From G963662675 sp963676845 (GTDB lineage Bacteria > Bacteroidota > Bacteroidia > Bacteroidales > Prolixibacteraceae), in NCBI GenBank assembly GCA_963676845.2, contig CAXXKK010000037.1, positions 62,001 through 126,000 of the forward strand: 64,000 nucleotides of DNA, given 5' to 3'. How positions within the stretch are numbered: the stretch's first letter is position 1; every line of letters begins with the position of its first letter. The translations under genes and the position numbers were made by a program. The notes beneath the pieces were generated by a model that ran no database searches, had not been told where the DNA came from, and was given only the letters and a program-made list of their open reading frames with translations. Positions 7,120-16,129 of the stretch are shown here, in pieces.

Positions 7120-9765
7120 CTAAAAGTTTTGCCCCATTGTAAAGTGGATCTGACTACCACCAACTGAGGTATCTCCATTAACCGGATCAAATCCGTATCC
7201 CCAGTCAAATCCCATCAATCCAAACATTGACATATATAAACGGACACCAACACCTGCTGATCGTTTCAAATCAAAAGGATTATAATCCTGGAAGTCCATC
7301 CATGTGTTACCTGCTTCAAGGAAACCAAGCAAATAAATTGTTGCTGATGGCTTTAAAGAAACCGGATACCTCAATTCAACCGTAAGCTTATTATACATAT
7401 TTGCCCCAGTATACTCACTCAAACTGTAATCTTCGTACCCCCTAAGTGGAACAATATCAGCCCCATACATATTATATCCAGACATACCAGATCCACCAAC
7501 ACGAAAACGTTCAAAAGGAGAACGGCGGTTCTTATCGAAATATCCTAAGAAACCATATTCAAATTTTGTATGAAGAACAAGGTTTCTATTAGAAGACACC
7601 GGAGTGTACCAATCACCAGAAAATTTCCATTTATGATATTCAATCCAGTTATACCTTTCTTCTGCAGGCATATCAGAGTCACTATAATCTTTCCCATTAA
7701 ATAAAGAGAATGGAGGTGTCATTTGAAGTGTAAGAGCAAATTGCGAGCCAGTCCTTGTATAAATTGGATTGTCTGTTGAGCTTCGTGAAATAGTTGTTGC
7801 AAAACTTAAATTTTTAAACTGACCACTACCATTATTATCGTCATCATCGCTTAAGAAATAATAATAACTCGACATATTTTGAAGCTTATAATGCTCAAAA
7901 CTTACGACATGTTGTATTGTAAAATTATTATCCGGCCAATCAAGTCGATATCCATATCCAACAGATATAGCAGTTGTCGTTTGAATTCGATCATTTTCTG
8001 TTGTCGAAGGATCATAAGTATTGTAATTATAGCTATTGTAATAATTACTGTATGGTGAGTAATATGGACTTCCATATCCTCCTCCATAATATCCTCCTCC
8101 ACCATAGAGAGATGATCCATATGGGCTATACATATTATTGTAATAGCTACTTGCAGAATAATTTATCCTTGATCTCGATATTGAAAAAGACAATGAATTT
8201 GGTTTCACACCCCCAAGCCAGGGTTCTACAAACGAAAGGCTATAAGTATTGTAAAACTTACCACTGGTTTGTGCATTCAAACTTAAAGTTTGTCCGTCAC
8301 CTGTAGGTAGTGGTTTCCAAGCATCTTTATTAAAGATATTACGAACGGAGAAATTTGCAAAAGTTAGTCCTACTGTACCAATAAACATTCTGGCTCCCCA
8401 ACCTCCGGATACTGTAATCTGGTCATTTGATTTTTCTTCTAATTCATACTTTATATCAACTGTACCATCTTCAATATTTGGCAAAGGAACCGGATTAATA
8501 GCTTCTTGGTTAAAGTGTCCAAGGTTTGATAACCTCATTACTGAGTTAACGATATTTGTCTTACTAAATAAGTCACCAGGGTATGTATACAATTCACGAC
8601 GGGCAACATGCTCATGGGTTTTTGTATTTCCTGTAATGATCACGTCATTAATCGTAGCCTGATTCCCCTCGTAGATTCTCATTTCATAGTTAATGGTATC
8701 ATTATCAATGGTTGCCTCAACCGGTTCCAGATTAAAAAACAGATAACCTGCATCTAAATATAAATTAGATAATGCATCCTCATCTGTATTTAAACGTTCA
8801 TCCAAAAGGGTTTGATTAAACACATCTCCTTTTTGAATTCCGAGATATGCACTTAAATATTCCGATGGATAAATTGAATTACCAACCCAGTTGATGTCGC
8901 CGAAATAATATTTATCACCTTCTTCAACATATAAGTCGATACGCACACGTCCATTATCAACTGAAGTTACAGTATCAGCAACAATAACAGCATCACGATA
9001 ACCTTCCTCGTAATATTTATTAACAAGGTTGTTTTTATCTGTATCAAACTCCTCTTCCTGGAATTTTTTGCTTTTAAAGAAATTTGTCAATTTCCGGGCA
9101 TTGGTTTTTTTCATAGCCCTTTCAAGCTGTGAAGTTTTTACATTTTCAACCCCGTGAAAAACGATCTCATCAATTTTTACTTTTTCCTTTTTATCAACAG
9201 TAATATCAATAAATACACTATTCTCCTGATCTGGATTATCACGCTGAAGAACAGTAATTTCTGCATTCATGAATCCTTTTTCATGAAAAATATTTTCAAT
9301 TAATCGTTGAGCTCTAGAAAGCTGGTTATCTGTTATCTGACTTCCAGAGATAAAAGCTACCTTGTCTTTTATATCATTCTCTTCTGATTTTGATACTCCA
9401 TAATAATTTACAGCTGTAAGTCTGGGTCTTTCCTGTAAATGAATATTTAACCAAATATTTCTACCTTCAATTTTTGAGGCTTCAATTTTCACATCAGAAA
9501 ACAATTGATGCCCCCATAAACGAGAAATTGCATCGGCAATCGTTGCTCCAGGAATCGTAACTTCCTGTCCAACAGACAAACCAGAAATCTGTATCAACAC
9601 ATTCTCATCAAGGTACCTAACGCCCATTACCTCTATTCCTGCAATTGTATATTCTTGGGGTTGTGAGTATGATATTGAAAAGTTTGTTCCATCATCCTGA
9701 GCAAAAATAGGCCCGGTGCTTAGTAGTATTAATACAAATAAAATTATCAGTTTCCGCATTACCAT
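7120..9765 (-). CDS. bamA: Outer-membrane protein assembly factor BamA, 881 aa
   Basis: Signal peptide, then five POTRA-like repeats (about residues 35-430: YTIAGIEVMGVRYLDENVLI, TAVNYYGVSKSEENDI, VKIDEIVFHGVENVKTSQL, YFGDINWVGNSIYPSEYLS, ATINDVIITGNTKTHEHVA), then a C-terminal Omp85 barrel ending GGSQIHFTMGQNF. The barrel has the VGGSGMSGYNMYG region, where the family's conserved lid-loop motif is expected. It inserts beta-barrel proteins into the outer membrane. A Tyr/Gly/Ser/Asn-rich insertion (about residues 538-592) enlarges one barrel loop. It lies 9 nt after uppS and before two ompH genes, a standard Bacteroidota arrangement. Confidence 0.95.
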   Translation of the reverse strand: MVMRKLIILFVLILLSTGPIFAQDDGTNFSISYSQPQEYTIAGIEVMGVRYLDENVLIQISGLSVGQEVTIPGATIADAISRLWGHQLFSDVKIEASKIEGRNIWLNIHLQERPRLTAVNYYGVSKSEENDIKDKVAFISGSQITDNQLSRAQRLIENIFHEKGFMNAEITVLQRDNPDQENSVFIDITVDKKEKVKIDEIVFHGVENVKTSQLERAMKKTNARKLTNFFKSKKFQEEEFDTDKNNLVNKYYEEGYRDAVIVADTVTSVDNGRVRIDLYVEEGDKYYFGDINWVGNSIYPSEYLSAYLGIQKGDVFNQTLLDERLNTDEDALSNLYLDAGYLFFNLEPVEATIDNDTINYEMRIYEGNQATINDVIITGNTKTHEHVARRELYTYPGDLFSKTNIVNSVMRLSNLGHFNQEAINPVPLPNIEDGTVDIKYELEEKSNDQITVSGGWGARMFIGTVGLTFANFSVRNIFNKDAWKPLPTGDGQTLSLNAQTSGKFYNTYSLSFVEPWLGGVKPNSLSFSISRSRINYSASSYYNNMYSPYGSSLYGGGGYYGGGYGSPYYSPYSNYYNSYNYNTYDPSTTENDRIQTTTAISVGYGYRLDWPDNNFTIQHVVSFEHYKLQNMSSYYYFLSDDDDNNGSGQFKNLSFATTISRSSTDNPIYTRTGSQFALTLQMTPPFSLFNGKDYSDSDMPAEERYNWIEYHKWKFSGDWYTPVSSNRNLVLHTKFEYGFLGYFDKNRRSPFERFRVGGSGMSGYNMYGADIVPLRGYEDYSLSEYTGANMYNKLTVELRYPVSLKPSATIYLLGFLEAGNTWMDFQDYNPFDLKRSAGVGVRLYMSMFGLMGFDWGYGFDPVNGDTSVGGSQIHFTMGQNF

Positions 9766-9774
9766 TATAATTGA

Positions 9775-10518
9775 TTAGCTCACTATTTGTTGGCTTGTTT
9801 GCCCAAACCTTCTTTCTCTCTTTTGATATTCACAAATGGCCTTGTATAGATCTTCTTTTCTAAAATCCGGCCATAATACTGGGGTAAAATAAAATTCAGA
9901 ATAAGCAATTTGCCAAAGCAAAAAATTACTTATCCGGTTCTCGCCGCTTGTACGAATTAACAAGTCAGGATCAGGGATTCCAACGGTTGTTAAATATTTG
10001 TCAACCAATTCCTTTTCTACATTATCTTTGTTAACCCTCCCCGTTTGTACATCATCAACGATTTTTTTAATCGCCTCGGTAATTTCCCATCTGGAACTAT
10101 AACTTAAGGCAATAACCAACGTCAATCCGCTTGAATCGTTTAATTCGTCAATGGACCAGTTCAATTTTTCCTGCACTTCAGCTGGTAAACTTTGAAAATC
10201 ACCTATAACCTTAAGCTTTACGTTATTCTTCTTCAGATTTTCTGTTTCATCATTAATAGCCTGAACAAGCAAGCCCATCAACATATTTATTTCATCTTGA
10301 GGTCTCGACCAGTTTTCAGTTGAAAAAGCATACAAAGTAAGGTATTTCAATCCTATCTCTCCGGCACCTTCAACAACAGACCGAACTGAATCAACACCAT
10401 TTTGATGTCCAAAAGTCCGTTCTTTCCCATGAAGTTCAGCCCAGCGTCCATTACCATCCATGATGATTGCAATATGCTCTGGCAATTTACTTTTTATGAT
10501 TTGATCTTTAAAACTCAT
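9775..10518 (-). CDS. uppS: Isoprenyl (undecaprenyl) diphosphate synthase
   Basis: cis-prenyltransferase that builds the C55 lipid carrier for peptidoglycan and surface glycans. The catalytic-aspartate motif HIAIIMDGNGRWAE is at residues 15-28, with FGHQNGVDSV and LTLYAFSTENW following. The C-terminal substrate motif PDPDLLIRTSGENRISNFLLWQ and AYSEFYFTPVLWPDF are intact. Length (247 aa) is normal. It is encoded between the DUF6089 gene and bamA with 9-16 nt gaps, clearly one operon. Confidence 0.96.
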   Translation of the reverse strand: MSFKDQIIKSKLPEHIAIIMDGNGRWAELHGKERTFGHQNGVDSVRSVVEGAGEIGLKYLTLYAFSTENWSRPQDEINMLMGLLVQAINDETENLKKNNVKLKVIGDFQSLPAEVQEKLNWSIDELNDSSGLTLVIALSYSSRWEITEAIKKIVDDVQTGRVNKDNVEKELVDKYLTTVGIPDPDLLIRTSGENRISNFLLWQIAYSEFYFTPVLWPDFRKEDLYKAICEYQKRERRFGQTSQQIVS

Positions 10519-10534
10519 TTATTAAATTCTTTTC

Positions 10535-11275
10535 TTACTCATACACCGCACAATCATTTCCCTTCTGATAAAAACGGTATGAAAGATACACTCCCAAATG
10601 AAATGTCCAATCATTATTGTGTACATTGTCGGTATATGTCGTCCAATAAGGATTACCTGTATCATCTATAGCTTCAAATTTTCGAGGATCATCCAGGTTA
10701 TCAAACCTGTCATCAAAATACCTCCTTGCCTGAGCTTCAATACCTAGTCCCATTCTTTTTCCAACATTAAACTTAAAGCCAATACCAAAAGGAATATGAA
10801 TTCCTGCCACAGGCTTCGAATAATAATAATCAGAACTAACTGGCTCGGGAGCTGTAGTAACATTTGAAATAGCTAAACTATCATGTTCATATGTATAAAA
10901 ACTAAATCCTACCCCAGCCATTAAATATGTTGTTGCCGGATAATCATGATCTCCCAGGTAGTATTTAAAAAAATTAAACTCCCCCATCAATGAAAAATCC
11001 ATCACGTTCTGCTTAAATTCCCATGTTGATGATTCAAATTCACCAATAGCTCCATTTTTACCCACCATAAGCGATCCACGCATACTTAACCTCAGGTTAT
11101 AGTTATATCTCCAAAATGCTCCTACAGTTGGATGTACAGAATTCCTGTAATCGACATAAGTCATATCACCGGAATAAGTACCTAATCCACCCCAAATTCC
11201 TATATCCGCATTTTTTTGTGCCGATGCCAGGCAAAAAAGGAAAAAACTGAATACTAAAAAAATCAATCTTTTCAT
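10535..11275 (-). CDS. DUF6089-type outer-membrane beta-barrel protein, 246 aa
   Basis: Signal peptide MKRLIFLVFSFFLFCLASAQ, then an alternating aromatic beta-strand pattern (DIGIWGGLGTYSGDMTYVDY, FWRYNYNLRLSMRGSLMVG) characteristic of a small 8-stranded porin-fold protein. The mid-region GIHIPFGIGFKFNVGKRMGLGIEAQARRYFDDRFDNLDDP is the recognisable DUF6089 stretch. Function is not established; its fixed place directly upstream of uppS-bamA in Bacteroidota suggests a role in envelope biogenesis (inference). Confidence 0.83.
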   Translation of the reverse strand: MKRLIFLVFSFFLFCLASAQKNADIGIWGGLGTYSGDMTYVDYRNSVHPTVGAFWRYNYNLRLSMRGSLMVGKNGAIGEFESSTWEFKQNVMDFSLMGEFNFFKYYLGDHDYPATTYLMAGVGFSFYTYEHDSLAISNVTTAPEPVSSDYYYSKPVAGIHIPFGIGFKFNVGKRMGLGIEAQARRYFDDRFDNLDDPRKFEAIDDTGNPYWTTYTDNVHNNDWTFHLGVYLSYRFYQKGNDCAVYE

Positions 11276-11376
11276 GGAATCTTTTTTTATTGAAAGGTTA
11301 CTTTATTTATACAATTCATCTTGCCTGCCTTGATCATTCTCATACAATACAATAATGCACCTCTCAACAAGTGGTA

Positions 11377-11384
11377 CAAAAGTA
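11377..11384 (-). promoter_or_regulatory. Possible -7 element for the DUF6089-uppS-bamA-ompH operon
   Basis: On the minus strand this reads TACTTTTG, matching the Bacteroidota -7 consensus TAnnTTTG, about 100 nt before the DUF6089 start. I see no convincing -33 TTTG partner at the usual distance. Confidence 0.42.
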
Positions 11385-11460
11385 ATATAATTATCAAAAC
11401 AGCATGGCTAAGCCTTATTATAAAACCGAAATAGAGGTTAAAAATTGTTAAGCTAAATAA

Positions 11461-12348
11461 TTAATTGCGTTGGTCTGTTCCCCACATTAATTTACTACGT
11501 AAAGTACTGAAAAAACTATGATCGGGAAGTCTTAAGGTTTTTACATGAAAATCAGCTTTTTGAATATATATTTCGCCAGGGAAATCAAGTGGCATTGAGC
11601 GTGAATCCAGAGAAGTTAAAAACTGTAGCCCTCTTCCTTCAATCTTTAATGTAATTTTATTGTCATCAGGAACAACAATTGGTCTCATTGTTAAATTATG
11701 AGGAGCGATAGGTGTTATTACCATACTTTTTGAATCGGGACTTAAAATTGGCCCTCCCACACTCAATGAATAAGCTGTTGATCCTGTAGGTGTTGAAATA
11801 ATTAAACCATCTGCCCAATAGGTTGTCAGGTATTCATCATTTAAAAAAGTATGGATTTTAATCATGGATGATGTATCTGCTTTCACTACGGTAATTTCAT
11901 TAAAGGCATAATTAAAATCACCAACAAGGTCAACTACTCCATCAAAATCCAATTGCAAAACAGAACGTTCTTCTATTTCATATTCTTCCTGAATAATACG
12001 ATCAATAGCTTCCGCCATTTCCTGTCTTGATATAGCAGACAAAAAACCTAAACGTCCGAGATTAATTCCAACAACAGGAATCGTTTTTCGTTTTAAAGAA
12101 AGAATTGATTTTAAAAATGTACCATCACCTCCAATACTGATCAAAAATGAAACAGAATCCGGTAGGTCATATCCGGTATTAAATGTTCCGGCCACATCTG
12201 GTTGATTATTGCAATTCGATCTTACGAATTTGTAAAATGGCTCATAGATATAAACCTTCACCTTCCGCTCCTTCAATAAAGAAAAAAATCGAGTTAAATC
12301 AGATGAAAAAGATGGATCTATATTCAATCCAAAAATTGCAACTTCCAT
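11461..12348 (-). CDS. nadK: NAD kinase
   Basis: Phosphorylates NAD to NADP with ATP in the cytoplasm. The signature ISIGGDGTFLKSI (GGDG motif, near residues 91-103) and NLGRLGFLSAI are intact, as are the TPTGSTAYSLSVGGPI loop and the C-terminal ITPIAPHNLTMRPIVVPD segment. Length (295 aa) is typical. It begins 3 nt after the disrupted CBS-domain gene and is followed by a 185-nt gap before the DUF6089 gene, so it is probably transcribed from upstream of the CBS gene, near the divergent pdxJ. Confidence 0.95.
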   Translation of the reverse strand: MEVAIFGLNIDPSFSSDLTRFFSLLKERKVKVYIYEPFYKFVRSNCNNQPDVAGTFNTGYDLPDSVSFLISIGGDGTFLKSILSLKRKTIPVVGINLGRLGFLSAISRQEMAEAIDRIIQEEYEIEERSVLQLDFDGVVDLVGDFNYAFNEITVVKADTSSMIKIHTFLNDEYLTTYWADGLIISTPTGSTAYSLSVGGPILSPDSKSMVITPIAPHNLTMRPIVVPDDNKITLKIEGRGLQFLTSLDSRSMPLDFPGEIYIQKADFHVKTLRLPDHSFFSTLRSKLMWGTDQRN

Positions 12349-12351
12349 GCT

Positions 12352-13018
12352 TTATATATTCAGGTATTTCATTAAAAGTTCAAGACGGTCGTCATACATA
12401 TGCTTCAGAACTGAATCATCCATAAAAACAGATTTTATATTGTAGTCATACCTCACAAATGTCTGAATTATGGGAGACAAATCAACCCTATTCAACTTTA
12501 AAGTAACATTTAGCTCATTTGAATCAGGAGATTTTGAAACATACAAACTTAATATCTTAGCATCATTCCCCTCTACAATTTGAGCAATCTGAGCCAGAGA
12601 ATAATCAATCGGGTTTAACTCAAGAACAATAACTCCACCAGGTTCTTTCACCGCCACAAGATCTGCAAATTTTTGAGCTAAATCAGTGATTGAAATTACA
12701 CCATTATACTGATACTCATGGTCAACCACAGGGACTGCTGTTATTTTTAAGTTTGAAATTATAGCGACAACTTCGAAAATATGTTGATTGAGATGAACAT
12801 GAGAGCTGCATCATAAACTCACGACATTCAGCCATGGGTTTCTCATTTAAGTTTAAATCATAAATCGACTTATCGGATATAAGTCCGATATACTCATGAT
12901 TATCCACAACAGGCAAATGAGATATCCTGAAGATTTCCATCCAGTTTAATGCCTTCTGCCCATTGTCTGTGAGTCGCAATGAGGGTATTACTTCTGATAA
13001 TAGATCTTTCGCCAACAA
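12352..13018 (-). pseudogene. CBS-domain protein gene interrupted by a frameshift
   Basis: Two frames together encode one two-CBS-domain protein of about 220 residues. The first frame (13018 down to about 12810) gives LLSEVIPSLRLTDNGQKALNWMEIFRISHLPVVDNHEYIGLISD and then degenerates. The second frame continues the fold at once with HVHLNQHIFEVVAIISNLK and AVPVVDHEYQYNGVISITDL, followed by an ACT-like tail. Both halves keep good CBS residues (HLPVVD and AVPVVD), which suggests a single 1-nt shift near 12805-12815 on otherwise intact sequence. The start is a TTG at 13018 or 13015. It lies 3 nt before nadK and diverges from pdxJ, the usual place for this gene in Bacteroidota. Either a recent mutation or a sequencing error would explain it. 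Confidence 0.75.
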
Positions 13019-13086
13019 AACTTTTCAATTTAGATTTCTCCGTGTTTCAATTGTAAATCGTAACTTGCAGGCCTATTTTTAATACA

Positions 13087-13803
13087 ATGACCAGACTAAG
13101 TGTAAATATAAACAAAATAGCAACATTAAGAAATTCAAGAGGCGGTTCAGTCCCCAGTGTTGTTGATGCAGTTATAAACTGTCAAAAATTTGGAGCAGAA
13201 GGAATTACAGTACATCCAAGACCTGATGAAAGACATATTACCAGACAGGATGTTTACGATATAAAGCCTCACATTAACACAGAGCTTAACATTGAAGGTT
13301 ATCCCAGTGAGGATTTTCTTAAACTCGTGCTTGATGTGAAAGCTGATCAGGTAACACTTGTACCGGATGATCCGACCCAATTGACTTCAGATCATGGATG
13401 GGATACAATAAAACATGAAGCTTTTTTAAAAGATGTGATTTCAAAACTTAAAAGTGCCGGAATCAGATCTTCAATTTTTGTTGATCCGGTTCCGGAAATG
13501 ATTGAAGGTGCAAAAGCTACAGGCACAGACAGAGTAGAGCTATACACTGAGCCCTATGCCGCAAACTACGTAGCCGATCCGGAAAAAGCAATAGCTCCTT
13601 TTATACAGGCAGCAAAAATAGCAAAGGAACTTTCAATCGGGATAAATGCGGGACATGACTTAAATCTGAAAAATCTAAAATATCTTACCGATATGATTCC
13701 ATATATCGATGAAGTTTCGATTGGGCACGCTTTAATTGCTGATGCTTTATACCTCGGACTAAGAAACACCATTCACGAATATCTTGATTGCTTAAAACCA
13801 TAA
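13087..13803 (+). CDS. pdxJ: Pyridoxine 5'-phosphate synthase
   Basis: Condenses 1-deoxy-D-xylulose 5-phosphate with 3-amino-2-oxopropyl phosphate to form pyridoxine 5'-phosphate. The TIM-barrel start LSVNINKIATLRNSRGG is followed by GAEGITVHPRPDERHI (catalytic His and Glu region), LELYTEPYA-type segment RVELYTEPYAANY, and the phosphate-binding end GINAGHDLNLKNL...EVSIGHALIADALYLG. Length 238 is normal. The second B6 gene pdxB lies 47 kb further on, so the organism uses the deoxyxylulose pathway. Divergent from the CBS-nadK genes. Confidence 0.97.
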   Translation: MTRLSVNINKIATLRNSRGGSVPSVVDAVINCQKFGAEGITVHPRPDERHITRQDVYDIKPHINTELNIEGYPSEDFLKLVLDVKADQVTLVPDDPTQLTSDHGWDTIKHEAFLKDVISKLKSAGIRSSIFVDPVPEMIEGAKATGTDRVELYTEPYAANYVADPEKAIAPFIQAAKIAKELSIGINAGHDLNLKNLKYLTDMIPYIDEVSIGHALIADALYLGLRNTIHEYLDCLKP

Positions 13804-13805
13804 GT

Positions 13806-14612
13806 ATGGAATTATTTTTCAGGGAAGAAGGGAGTAAAGGGAAAAATATCATCATTATTCACGGTCTTTACGGATCATCAGATAACTGGCTTACAATTGG
13901 AAGAAAATTAAGCACCGAGAATCATGTATATTTAATTGACCAAAGAAACCATGGGGCATCTCCACATGCAGATTCTCATAGTTATCAGGATATGACAGAT
14001 GATTTAAATGAATTTTTCAAGACACATCAAATTGATAAAGCAGTAATCATTGGACATAGTATGGGAGGGAAAACAGCAATGCGTTTTGCAGCTGATTATC
14101 CTGAAAAAGTTGAAAAACTAATTATAGCAGATATTGCTCCCAAAGATTATTTCGATATCAAAGACGAAAGTCAATACTACTTTCATAAAAATATTTTAGA
14201 AGCTTATAAAGAAACTCAGCTAAATGAATTTACGAGCAGGCGTGAGGTTGCTGACTTCTTAAAACTCAAACTTGAAGGAGAAAGCCTGGTGCAATTTCTT
14301 CTAAAAAATGTTCAACGTAATAAAGAAACAAAAACGTTTGAGTGTAAAATTAATGTTGATATACTATACAACTGGCTCGATGAAATAATAAGAGGTGTTG
14401 ATTACAAATGGTTTGAAGACAGAAAACCGATATTAAACTACCCTGTCCTCTTTTTAAAGGGAGAAAACTCCAATTACATTTCTGAAGAAGATAAAAAATC
14501 AATCTCATCCATTTTTCCGGAAGCAAAAATTCAACTAATAACTAATGCCGGCCACTGGTTACACGCGGAGCAACCACAACAATTCATCGAGGCAATAACT
14601 AGCTTCATATAA
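13806..14612 (+). CDS. Alpha/beta-fold hydrolase, YbfF-like esterase, 268 aa
   Basis: Alpha/beta hydrolase with oxyanion segment IIIIHGLYGSSDNW, nucleophile elbow GHSMGG (Ser near residue 95) and the catalytic His in NAGHWLHAEQP near residue 250. The DQRNHGASPH motif is characteristic of the YbfF/ABHD11 group, small-ester or acyl-CoA hydrolases. I use ATG 13806, 2 nt after the pdxJ stop; a TTG-initiated extension to 13788 would overlap pdxJ and is unlikely. It is translated from the pdxJ transcript, and a strong terminator follows. Confidence 0.88.
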   Translation: MELFFREEGSKGKNIIIIHGLYGSSDNWLTIGRKLSTENHVYLIDQRNHGASPHADSHSYQDMTDDLNEFFKTHQIDKAVIIGHSMGGKTAMRFAADYPEKVEKLIIADIAPKDYFDIKDESQYYFHKNILEAYKETQLNEFTSRREVADFLKLKLEGESLVQFLLKNVQRNKETKTFECKINVDILYNWLDEIIRGVDYKWFEDRKPILNYPVLFLKGENSNYISEEDKKSISSIFPEAKIQLITNAGHWLHAEQPQQFIEAITSFI

Positions 14613-14687
14613 AAGTAGAGTTTATTCCAAGTTCCCTTGGAAACACTAAAAAGCCCAAATTGGCAAACTACATAAAAATTACGCATA

Positions 14688-14717
14688 AAAAAAGCTCCTG
14701 AAATCAGGAGCTTTTTC
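14688..14717. terminator. Bidirectional terminator between convergent genes
   Basis: Perfect 13-bp stem AAAAAGCTCCTGA / TCAGGAGCTTTTT with A and T runs on both flanks. It serves the hydrolase (+) and the kelch lipoprotein (-). Confidence 0.88.
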
Positions 14718-14736
14718 ATATTATATTGACTCTTAA

Positions 14737-15777
14737 TTAGTCATTATCATTTTCTTCTGCGTTTGGCTCAAAACTATAGATATCATCAAAATATAACGAT
14801 GTAGCACTACTTCCTAATCCTACATATCCCTGACCATTCACTACAAATGCAATTGCTCCTTCTCGGGAATATCCTTCAAACTCTGTTTTTTCTTCCCATC
14901 TGTCAGTGGCAGGTGTATATTCCCAAACTGTAGATCCTCCAGAGTTTCTACCGCCTGTACACACGTAACCTTTACCTCCAACTGCAAAAGCTACTGCATT
15001 TGAACGAGCAATATTATACTCGTCGTCATAGTTTTCACTATCATTAGTATCTGCAATATTATTCAAACTAATCCAAGATTCAGTTTCAGGATTAAACTTA
15101 GCAAAATCATAAGGGAAATCACCGTTTTGAGTTCCAGTACAAACATATGCTTCTCCATCAATTACAAATGCAACTGCTTCTGATCTTTTAGCACCAAAAC
15201 CATTGATTGTACTCCATGTATCTGTCGCTGGATCATACTTATAGAAATCTTTCACGATTTGACCATTATATCCTGTTCCTACATAACCTTTATCGTTTAG
15301 AGAAAAAGCAACTGCCATTTGAATAGGATCTCCAGGAAAAGATGCTTTCTGTGTCCAAACTTCAGTTGATGGATCAAACTCCCAGAAGTCATCCAATCTA
15401 TCACCATTATATCCTGTTCCTACATAAATTTTGCCATCAGCTTCAAAACCAACTGCATCAGTCCTTGCCTCTCCGGGGAAATCAACATCTATTTCTACCC
15501 AGTTGTCAGCAGCAGCATCATACTTCCAAATATCATCTAAATATTCCTTTTCATAATCATTATATCCAAACATCACATATGGAACTCCATCCACGGTAAC
15601 TGATACTGCTTCACCTCTGGCTAAACCATTGAAATCTGCCTTTTTCACCCAGTTACCAACTAAAGCATCTTCTTTCTCATCATCACATGAAGTAACAAAA
15701 AGAAACATAAAAAGCACTGCAACAATACTCATTGCCTGCATAACGAACCTGTGCTTAAATAAACTCACTTGAATCAT
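14737..15777 (-). CDS. Kelch-repeat beta-propeller lipoprotein, 346 aa
   Basis: A lipoprotein signal (hydrophobic AMSIVAVLFMFLFVTSC, lipobox Cys near residue 31) is followed by acidic residues DDEKED. About six kelch repeats of roughly 47 residues follow, each with a 'G-x-x-Y-V-x-x-G-Y/G-N-G ... Y/F-D-P-x-T-x-x-W' pattern (for example KIYVGTGYNGDRLDDFWEFD and KGYVGTGYNGQIVKDFYKYD). This predicts a six-bladed propeller on the cell surface or in the periplasm. Function unknown; such propellers usually bind proteins or glycans. The start at 15777 fits the signal peptide, while the 15852 extension does not. Confidence 0.82.
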   Translation of the reverse strand: MIQVSLFKHRFVMQAMSIVAVLFMFLFVTSCDDEKEDALVGNWVKKADFNGLARGEAVSVTVDGVPYVMFGYNDYEKEYLDDIWKYDAAADNWVEIDVDFPGEARTDAVGFEADGKIYVGTGYNGDRLDDFWEFDPSTEVWTQKASFPGDPIQMAVAFSLNDKGYVGTGYNGQIVKDFYKYDPATDTWSTINGFGAKRSEAVAFVIDGEAYVCTGTQNGDFPYDFAKFNPETESWISLNNIADTNDSENYDDEYNIARSNAVAFAVGGKGYVCTGGRNSGGSTVWEYTPATDRWEEKTEFEGYSREGAIAFVVNGQGYVGLGSSATSLYFDDIYSFEPNAEENDND

Positions 15778-16129
15778 TGTTAAAATTGTTTTTACTGATT
15801 TTGTAACAAACGTACTATTTATGACACGCCTACAAAAGTTAATTATATACAAATTTGGTTAATAAATCTATATTCAAATTACATGGCATAATTATTATAT
15901 ACACTCTTCTATTAACGCCATTTTATTTTTTGCAATATTAATTGTTTTTATCTTTTTTTGTACGACGAAGATTCAAATATAATGGATTCTCTAGAATTTC
16001 AAGAATAAAACACTTAATATTCAAAATTTGTATATTTTTCTTTCGTTAATAAAAATAACCCGATTGTTATGGACATCGGGAAATAACGTACTTTCTTTTA
16101 ATGTATTCAATTTCATATTTAGCTGATTT

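Noticed and set aside
12700..12830. Programmed ribosomal frameshift in the CBS gene
   Set aside because: No slippery heptamer or downstream structure is evident at the switch; error or mutation is more likely.
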